From positions 1-33,926 of the forward strand of contig JAACCR010000050.1 in NCBI GenBank assembly GCA_009937205.1: a DNA stretch of 33,926 bases, written 5' to 3'. Every line of letters starts with the position of its first letter. Within the stretch, counting starts at the first letter, position 1. Shown here piece after piece: positions 27,877 through 33,926 of this stretch. The notes beneath the pieces are model-generated. The model did not search any database. It saw only the letters and a program-made list of their open reading frames with translations, and was not told the origin of the DNA. The DNA is from Methanobacteriota archaeon (GTDB lineage Archaea > Thermoplasmatota > Poseidoniia > Poseidoniales > Poseidoniaceae). The position numbers and the translations under genes were made by a program.

Positions 27877-27946
27877 GTCTCTTCCTCCTGTTGCTGGGTC
27901 ACCCCTTTAGCCTTCAATCCACCGATTATAGAAATTAATGTCTTAC

Positions 27947-28810
27947 CTACTCCACAGGTGTATAAAGAATCGTAGAACCCGCCATCACGAATTGGCCCTT
28001 CGGATGCTCCGAATCCCCGTCTTCTGCTGAGATCACACCGACATTGAATTTTGATGCTTGAACTCTAACGTCGACTCTAGAGCCTAGGCGTATCATCCCG
28101 AATCTTTGACCTCGGCGCAATGTTGCACCCTGACTTACCCATGGAACAATCGTTCTTGCCAATGCCCCTGAAATTTGCATGACTTCGGCTATTGTTCCAT
28201 CATCACTTTGGAATACTGAACGAACTCTTTCATTGTATTGACTTTCTTTTTTGAATGCTGCAGCAAAGGGTCCACGGCGCATACCCTTGCCAGTTCTGTG
28301 TTCCATTGCCGTGATAGTGCTAGCCATTGGAGCGCGATTGACATGTACATCAAGTGGTGACATGAATACTGCTATTCTCCAAACATCTGTATCCGATTCT
28401 TGGCCTTTGGGAACTGCTTCGAATTGCTGTTCGGTTGTGAATGATAGTGGTTCATCCAATGGTTCTGGATACCAGTCTCCTGTCTGTTTGTCACTTGTAC
28501 ATTTACCAGATTCTAATTCTTTCTTACTTGGCCGGCGTCCAATCGCTCTTTCTCTTTTTGCAAACATTACATGGCCATCAGCAGGCGAAGTAATAATTCC
28601 TGGCTGAGAAGGAATCTTCCGGTCTGGATCTCGCCAAAAATTGGCAAAGAATGCGGATAACATCAAACAAAATATTCCGAAAAGTGGAACGAGACCACTA
28701 AGTGGATCAATTATTGCTCCTATGACAACAGCGCTAACGCCCATCATCATTGGAATGATGACCGGCCCGTGCCCACCATGGGCTGAACCACCCACTGATA
28801 CACACCTCAA
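27947..28810 (-). CDS. Phosphatidylserine decarboxylase family protein (probable archaetidylserine decarboxylase)
   Basis: FWRDPDRKIPSQPGIITSPADGHV, AVFMSPLDVHVNRAPM, ARTIVPWVSQGATLRRGQRFGMIRLGSRVDV (pyruvoyl-forming GS site). Confidence 0.9.
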   Translation of the reverse strand: MRCVSVGGSAHGGHGPVIIPMMMGVSAVVIGAIIDPLSGLVPLFGIFCLMLSAFFANFWRDPDRKIPSQPGIITSPADGHVMFAKRERAIGRRPSKKELESGKCTSDKQTGDWYPEPLDEPLSFTTEQQFEAVPKGQESDTDVWRIAVFMSPLDVHVNRAPMASTITAMEHRTGKGMRRGPFAAAFKKESQYNERVRSVFQSDDGTIAEVMQISGALARTIVPWVSQGATLRRGQRFGMIRLGSRVDVRVQASKFNVGVISAEDGDSEHPKGQFVMAGSTILYTPVE

Positions 28811-29514
28811 TTGTCAGACTCTGCGTCTGCTTCATCATCAGCGTCTGCTTCTGCTTCTGCTTCTGCGTCTGCTTCTTCTTCGATTACTTCAATCGGTGAA
28901 GTTTCTTCAGCAGCTGCTTCTGCTTCTGCTTCTTCTTCTGACATTTCGGAAGCTCTAACTTCAACCATTTCATCGATGCGTTCGTTGAATGCGCGAGTCA
29001 TGTGTTCACTTTGGCGTTCTGTTTCAACAGCACGTTCAATCATTGTATATCTATCCTTAATGGCCTTATTCAGGTCCTCGAATAATGACATGTGAGCGAC
29101 ATACCAATCGTCACGTGCTTTCATCTCAGTAACTGCTAAACGCAAATCCCCATCAAGTTCCTCTGCAATGTTGAATACTTTACCAAGGCGATCTTTTTCA
29201 CGAGAATACTTTTCTTCCATCTTTGCCAAAGCAGGTTCTAAATGCTCAACTTGCTTTCCACCTCTTACTGCTCTAAGTTCGAGTTCTCTAATTCTAACTT
29301 CCTTTTCGGAAAGTAGTGCTTCATTTGCTTCATTGGTTATTTCTCGCTCAATGATTTCCTTCTCAAGAACTTCGATTTCAGCCTTTGCCGTTCGCAAATC
29401 TTCAACCTGTGACTCGTGTGCTGCGAATAACTTCAACAAACGATCAGTTTGAGTCTCCAATTCTTCTTGAAGTTGTTTAATTCTAATTTCCGGAGTGATA
29501 GTTCCTTCAGACAT
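28807..29514 (-). CDS. Coiled-coil protein with low-complexity Glu/Ala/Asp-rich C-terminal tail
   Basis: Long charged helical sequence, then EEEAEAEAAAEETSPIEVIEEEADAEAEAEADADDEADAESDN. Stop overlaps the PSD start by 4 bp. Confidence 0.85.
   Translation of the reverse strand: MSEGTITPEIRIKQLQEELETQTDRLLKLFAAHESQVEDLRTAKAEIEVLEKEIIEREITNEANEALLSEKEVRIRELELRAVRGGKQVEHLEPALAKMEEKYSREKDRLGKVFNIAEELDGDLRLAVTEMKARDDWYVAHMSLFEDLNKAIKDRYTMIERAVETERQSEHMTRAFNERIDEMVEVRASEMSEEEAEAEAAAEETSPIEVIEEEADAEAEAEADADDEADAESDN
28811..28945 (-). repeat. Low-complexity GCAGAA/GCAGAC-type repeats encoding the acidic tail
   Basis: Plus strand shows runs such as gcttctgcttctgcttctgcgtctgcttcttcttc. Confidence 0.75.
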
Positions 29515-29605
29515 ATTCTCACCTTAGGCATAGCCTATGTCTTGAGCCACATGCCACCTCCCCAAGAAACCGACGCATAAAGGGCGGTAAAGTATCCACA
29601 TCTTG

Positions 29606-29618
29606 AAAGCAATATAAT
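29606..29618 (-). promoter_or_regulatory. Putative TATA box for the coiled-coil gene
   Basis: Minus-strand gaaattatattgc about 100 nt upstream of the ATG at 29514; consensus match only. Confidence 0.3.
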
Positions 29619-29630
29619 TTCACGAAGTTT

Positions 29631-31082
29631 TCACAATTTTTGTGCTGCGTGGGCTGCAATTACTTCTGCAACACAGCCTGTTACTGCTTTACTGGCAGGT
29701 ATGTGGGTGAATTCGTTAGGTCCGTGTGCATTAGATTCTGGTCCTAAAATTCCAGTGATCATGAATTCTGCTTGTGGAAATTGTTGCTGCAACATCGGCA
29801 TGTATGGAATTGTTCCTCCTTCACCCATAAACTGAACTGGATTTCCATAGTGATTATTACTTGCTTCAGTTAATGCTGAATGGAGCCATTCCGCTAGTGG
29901 TTTTGCGTGGAAACCATCTGCTGGATGTTCTGTTTCCCATGTGATGTGCGCACCTTGCGGCGGGTTTTCTGTTAGAGTTTTAGCAATCAATTCTGTTGCC
30001 GATTCACTATCGACTCCCGCAGGAATGCGAATTGATAATTTCAATTTAGTATTGGTTCGCAGTACATTGCCGCCTGCTGCACAAGTTGGCATTCCATCGG
30101 CTCCAGTAATTTCCAATGCTGGTCTCCAAGTCCGATTCAAGATTAATTCACTCAAGTCACTATCATTCGCTGATACTCCATCTAAGAAAGGGAACTTTGA
30201 ATATACTTCATCGCCAAGGATTTTTGCAGCTATTTCTGCTTGCTCTATTCTAGATTGTGGAATGTCAACCCATAATTCAGGAACTATTACCTTGCCAGTT
30301 GTTGAATCGGAAATTCTGTCTAAGAGATTGCGAGCGATTCTAAATGAAGATGGAATAATTCCTCCAGCATCTCCTGAATGCACTCCTGCGGTTGAGACTT
30401 CGACGTTTAGAGTTCCAACTATTACACCCCTAAGAGAGGTCGTAAGCCAAAGATGATCCCAGTCGCCCGCACCTGAATCCAAGCATATCACCATTGCCGG
30501 TGTGCCGATTCTGTCTGCAAGTGCTTCGAGGTGAGCGGGTAGGTCTGGTGAGCCAGATTCTTCACTGGCCTCAACTATTAATTTCAAATTAGCATGAGGA
30601 ATTCCTTGTTGTTGTAAACATCGTATTGCGGTAAGGCTTGCATATGCTCCGTAGCCATCATCGGCTCCGCCACGGCCATACAATTTGTCACCACGGCGAA
30701 CAGGTGTCCATGGTCCAAGCCCTTCATGCCAACCAACAAATTCTGGTTGTTTGTCTGCATGTTGATAGAGTAATACTGTTTCATCTAACGTTCCTGGTAC
30801 TTCCATATAAATCAGCGGAGTCTTACCTTCAAGTCTGCGAATTTCTACTGTGAGTCCTTCTATGTCCTGTATTTTACACCAATCTGCAATGTGTTGAATC
30901 GCTTTTTCAATGTGGCCATTCTCGTACCAGTTTGGATCAAATGCTGGAGATAATGCTGGGATACGAATGTATTCGGACAAGGATGGAATGATGTCATTCT
31001 CCCAAGTTTCTTCAATGAGATTTTTCATTTTCACTAGGTCAATGTCTACGCCCATGTAAACTGCTGTGAGGCATCGGTTCAT
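29631..31082 (-). CDS. M20-family metallopeptidase / dipeptidase
   Basis: VLLYQHADKQPEFVGW, LYGRGGADDGYGAYASL, VEASEESGSPDL, SLRGVIVGTLNVEVSTAGVHSGDAGG, GPESNAHGPNE. Start uncertain (31082 or 31055); track start 31178 overlaps the divergent gene. Confidence 0.93.
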   Translation of the reverse strand: MNRCLTAVYMGVDIDLVKMKNLIEETWENDIIPSLSEYIRIPALSPAFDPNWYENGHIEKAIQHIADWCKIQDIEGLTVEIRRLEGKTPLIYMEVPGTLDETVLLYQHADKQPEFVGWHEGLGPWTPVRRGDKLYGRGGADDGYGAYASLTAIRCLQQQGIPHANLKLIVEASEESGSPDLPAHLEALADRIGTPAMVICLDSGAGDWDHLWLTTSLRGVIVGTLNVEVSTAGVHSGDAGGIIPSSFRIARNLLDRISDSTTGKVIVPELWVDIPQSRIEQAEIAAKILGDEVYSKFPFLDGVSANDSDLSELILNRTWRPALEITGADGMPTCAAGGNVLRTNTKLKLSIRIPAGVDSESATELIAKTLTENPPQGAHITWETEHPADGFHAKPLAEWLHSALTEASNNHYGNPVQFMGEGGTIPYMPMLQQQFPQAEFMITGILGPESNAHGPNEFTHIPASKAVTGCVAEVIAAHAAQKL

Positions 31083-31106
31083 AGGCCATTTGCTTGAGCA
31101 TTGTGC

Positions 31107-31727
31107 ATGCGCGATGCTACAGATGTGTTCAGTGAATGGGCGGGTAAAGGCAAAGATGAAGGAATGGAAAGAGGTCATGCAGCCTCTGTTGATGAAATGT
31201 TAAACTTAGCATTAGCAACAAATAATCTATCTCAGAGGCCATTTACAGCAATCGATATCGGGTGCGGCAATGGTTGGGTCGTTCGTAAATTGCAATGTCT
31301 TGAAAATTGCCTTTCTGCCGAAGGGGTTGATGGAGCTACTTCTATGATTGAAAAGGCAATACAGATTGACCCTAAAGGAAAATATTCTGTTGCCATGTTA
31401 CCGCAGTGGCGACCTAATAATCCAGTAGATCTAATTCACAGTATGGAATTCCTTTACTATCTACTAGACCCGGTGTCAATGATAAAAATAATTCATGATG
31501 AATGGCTTAATAGTGGCGGTGTTTTTGTTGCTGGTGTTGACCATTACTTTGAAAATAAAGACTCATTGGAATGGCCAACTGCTCTAGATGTTCACATGAC
31601 TACACTCACTCAACAACAGTGGCATGAGGCTATGCTAAATGCGGGATTCACCGATGTAAAAATAATCAAAACAGGTGTCAAGGATAATTTTATTGGAACC
31701 TTAACAATGCTGGGAATTAAGAAATAA
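31107..31727 (+). CDS. Class-I SAM-dependent methyltransferase
   Basis: FTAIDIGCGNGWVVRKLQ SAM motif; DLIHSMEFLYYLLDP motif region. ATG at 31107 (track start 31101 is TTG). Confidence 0.85.
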   Translation: MRDATDVFSEWAGKGKDEGMERGHAASVDEMLNLALATNNLSQRPFTAIDIGCGNGWVVRKLQCLENCLSAEGVDGATSMIEKAIQIDPKGKYSVAMLPQWRPNNPVDLIHSMEFLYYLLDPVSMIKIIHDEWLNSGGVFVAGVDHYFENKDSLEWPTALDVHMTTLTQQQWHEAMLNAGFTDVKIIKTGVKDNFIGTLTMLGIKK

Positions 31728-31751
31728 GCAATTGATTTGGAAGATAAATCT

Positions 31752-31922
31752 TTAATTGATTTTAACCTTTTTAGCAGTACTTTGTGCACATTCTGTGTCT
31801 ACAGCTGGAATAACTCCATGGATTATGCAACGGATTGAACCAATGAAAAATATTACTGCCATTTTCCACGCACCGATTAGGTGGGAAAGGTATCCTTTCT
31901 CTACGTCTGCTAAATGACCCAT
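31752..31922 (-). CDS. Small 56-aa protein, possibly DUF6356-like
   Basis: ORF absent from the track (below length cutoff): MGHLADVEKGYLSHLIGAWKMAVIFFIGSIRCIIHGVIPAVDTECAQSTAKKVKIN*. Lies 15 nt downstream of the helicase stop on the same strand. Confidence 0.6.
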   Translation of the reverse strand: MGHLADVEKGYLSHLIGAWKMAVIFFIGSIRCIIHGVIPAVDTECAQSTAKKVKIN

Positions 31923-31937
31923 AATAGAAGCGGCTCA

Positions 31938-33926
31938 TCAGTTGTTGTTAACATGGCCGGTGTCGGTGCCAACGGGACCACACAGGCGTATCTTCCCATT
32001 GTAGTATGGGCATTGCTTACACTTTGGTTCATCTACTTTTTTCATTCTATCTGGTTCATCTGATTGATCACTTAGTCGTGCCATCCAATCTAAATGGCCT
32101 TCCAATTCCTTACGCGTTGTTTGGTAATCATCATCAGTTAAACGGACCATTCTTCCTGATGCTCCGAGGAGTAATGCAGGTGCTAAAATTTCCCTTTGTT
32201 CCGATACTGGCTTTGCAGATTCCATCGCCTCCAAAGCAAGAGAATATAGTGTAAGTTGCAAACGGTATTTTGCAAGTATTTCCTTTTCTGCATCAGTAGT
32301 TGCAAATGGGGTTAGAGAGTCCCCCTCTAATCTTTGCAATAGATGGCCTTTACTAACATCTGATTCATTGAATTCACTCCTACAGCCTGTTGTTTTTAGA
32401 TCGACAACTTGCAAATAACCTTTGTTGGATTTATCGCGCAATGCCAATACCAAATCAGCTCTTCCGTCAAATGAAATTGTAACTTGTTCTACTTCTGCAA
32501 CTGGTTGAGGACCAGATAATGAAAACACTGTTTTGTATTTATCCTTCATCGAAATATTATGCTTGTATAAGAATGGTAATTCTGTCCTAAGGCCTTCAAC
32601 AGTAAATCCATCTTGAGTTTCTCCAACTGATAATTTTCCAAGTAATCCATTTTGAATTAACTGTGATAATTGAATTAGTCTCTTTGCGGTTATTCTGGCT
32701 TGCTGTGCAATGTTTTTATCGCTGCTAGAAGAGTCAATATTGAATTCCGCTAGTACTTGGTTAATGACTGACTTATCTGCTAAAGCATCCTCACTTTTCT
32801 GGCGCCAACCATCTGGCAAGTCTAGGCAAGGTTTCCCTGCTGATGCTGCCGGATTGGCAAGGCCTACCTCGACCAATCGATGCATTATTAATCCGAATTT
32901 TTTAGCGCTTGGCCAATCATCGACCGAATCAACTTGTTCATTCATCAGTTGCATTTTCTCCGGTTTCCATCCCTTGATATGTTCTAGCCAATGTCGGCGG
33001 CGGCATTCGTGAGATGTGTCCAGGGAGTGTGAACTCATCCGAATCGATTGAGAAACCATTGGTAAATTGGTAATGGATGTTGATGGCGGCGGTGTGACCT
33101 TCAATATTTTGTTTACTCTTTTTTCAACCTCTAACCAATTGCTTAATGGTGACTTGGTTTTAACACTGTCAAAACAATCTGGTGAATGGTAAATTCTAAT
33201 GCTTGAAATGGCATTTCCACCTAAACCGGAATCTGAATAAAGTTTCACTGGGTTTATTTTTAATTCTGATTCGGCATAAGGACTCAATGGTGTACCAATA
33301 ATATCTTTTTCGAGTAACCAAGGTGAATCTACCACTGAATTGGAATGGGCGAGACCGCGCAATCCCTCTACTAACATCAACCCCATGCTACGTTTGCTAG
33401 GCTTACCCTTTTTCAATTTCAAACAGGCTTCTTTTGCGTCTTGTGTTGCCTCTTTTTTATGACTACCTACGAGAATTAATCTATCCTCAACTCGAGTCAA
33501 AGCGACATAAAACTCACGCCTTCTTTCTGCTTGTGTTTGCGCTGAATCCATGTTCTTTGTGAATTGCCAAAGTCCATCATATGGCCTCTCTCGACTCACC
33601 CATGGATTAATTCTTCCAGCAAGAACTTGAGGGGTGACTAATACGTTTTCTTTGACCGCCATCGTCGCATCCATCTTACCAGCATTGAAAATTCCAGCAA
33701 CTACAACGACCTTTGATTGAAGCCCTTTGACACCATGTATTGTCATTATCTGAACTGCTCCGCCAGAAGGTACCGATACTGCCTTAGGGCCTTTTTTCTT
33801 GAGTTCGGATAATTGTTTCATTCGGCTGTAAATTGCACTGCAATCATGTCCTAATTCATTACCAATTTTATTTGCCAATGCATACCATGCTTCTCCGTTT
33901 TGCCTGTCAGCATCTCCTGGATAGGC
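31938..33926 (-). CDS. UvrD/AddA-like helicase C-terminal part with PD-(D/E)XK nuclease domain, truncated at the window end
   Basis: VQIMTIHGVKGLQSKVVVVAGIF and RREFYVALTRVEDRLILVGSHK (SF1 helicase motifs V and VI); GRADLVLAL...LQVVDLKTTG nuclease motif; Cys residues in HECRRRHWLEHIKG and CKQCPYYNGKIRLCG. Frame stays open to 33926. Confidence 0.88.
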   Translation of the reverse strand, partial: AYPGDADRQNGEAWYALANKIGNELGHDCSAIYSRMKQLSELKKKGPKAVSVPSGGAVQIMTIHGVKGLQSKVVVVAGIFNAGKMDATMAVKENVLVTPQVLAGRINPWVSRERPYDGLWQFTKNMDSAQTQAERRREFYVALTRVEDRLILVGSHKKEATQDAKEACLKLKKGKPSKRSMGLMLVEGLRGLAHSNSVVDSPWLLEKDIIGTPLSPYAESELKINPVKLYSDSGLGGNAISSIRIYHSPDCFDSVKTKSPLSNWLEVEKRVNKILKVTPPPSTSITNLPMVSQSIRMSSHSLDTSHECRRRHWLEHIKGWKPEKMQLMNEQVDSVDDWPSAKKFGLIMHRLVEVGLANPAASAGKPCLDLPDGWRQKSEDALADKSVINQVLAEFNIDSSSSDKNIAQQARITAKRLIQLSQLIQNGLLGKLSVGETQDGFTVEGLRTELPFLYKHNISMKDKYKTVFSLSGPQPVAEVEQVTISFDGRADLVLALRDKSNKGYLQVVDLKTTGCRSEFNESDVSKGHLLQRLEGDSLTPFATTDAEKEILAKYRLQLTLYSLALEAMESAKPVSEQREILAPALLLGASGRMVRLTDDDYQTTRKELEGHLDWMARLSDQSDEPDRMKKVDEPKCKQCPYYNGKIRLCGPVGTDTGHVNNN

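Noticed and set aside
27877-27960. Short P-loop-like reading CGVGKTLISIIGGLKAKGVTQQQEEET in the gap between the radical SAM and PSD genes
   Set aside because: Only about 27 codons, out of frame with PSD, no start codon; the region ends in an SD-like AGGAGGAAG for the radical SAM gene. Probably chance.
28641-28958. Plus-strand Leu-rich ORF (LLLLLLRLLLLRLLQ...)
   Set aside because: It is the antisense reading of the Glu/Ala repeat tail; low-complexity artefact.
29520-29540. Short hairpin TAGGC-ATA-GCCTA upstream of the coiled-coil gene
   Set aside because: Only a 5-bp stem; likely by chance in AT-rich DNA.
29941-30456. Plus-strand ORF of 171 aa antisense to the M20 peptidase
   Set aside because: Shadow ORF; the minus-strand gene has clear M20 catalytic motifs.
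1-33926. CRISPR, tRNA, rRNA, transposase or phage genes
   Set aside because: None recognised in ORFs or intergenic gaps when read on both strands; small degenerate elements cannot be excluded without a search.

Overview
The window holds about 34 kb of densely packed, low-GC, protein-coding DNA. I read it as archaeal, most likely a marine Euryarchaeota / Candidatus Poseidoniia (Marine Group II)-like genome. That is inference, from an archaeosine-type radical SAM protein, a PSD-type lipid head-group decarboxylase, an archaeal-style YchF GTPase with a Cys-rich insert, and very large secreted propeller/FN3-like proteins. I saw no rRNA, tRNA, CRISPR array or recognisable mobile element. Recognisable genes: DHH phosphoesterase, Nudix hydrolase, PduO-type cobalamin adenosyltransferase, DUF2203, RlmH, a GST/PGES2-like protein, a degenerate FGE/SUMF1-like membrane protein, a malic enzyme-PTA fusion, a 2756-aa surface protein, a class-IV aminotransferase (PabC-like), a fused PabB-PabA, a PAP2 phosphatase, YchF, a multi-TM protein with two EF-hands and a SAP motif, a RaSEA-like radical SAM protein, PSD, a coiled-coil protein with an acidic tail, an M20 peptidase, a SAM methyltransferase, a 56-aa ORF missing from the ORF track, and a truncated UvrD/AddA-like helicase-nuclease. 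Best leads: (1) the multi-TM/EF-hand/SAP protein plus its two-TM neighbour with two perfect inverted repeats upstream; (2) the giant surface protein gene overlapping pabC-pabBA by ATGA; (3) the PabB-PabA fusion with TrpEG-like domain order but an ADC-synthase PIKGT motif; (4) a perfect inverted repeat between a putative TATA box and the predicted start site near 4540.
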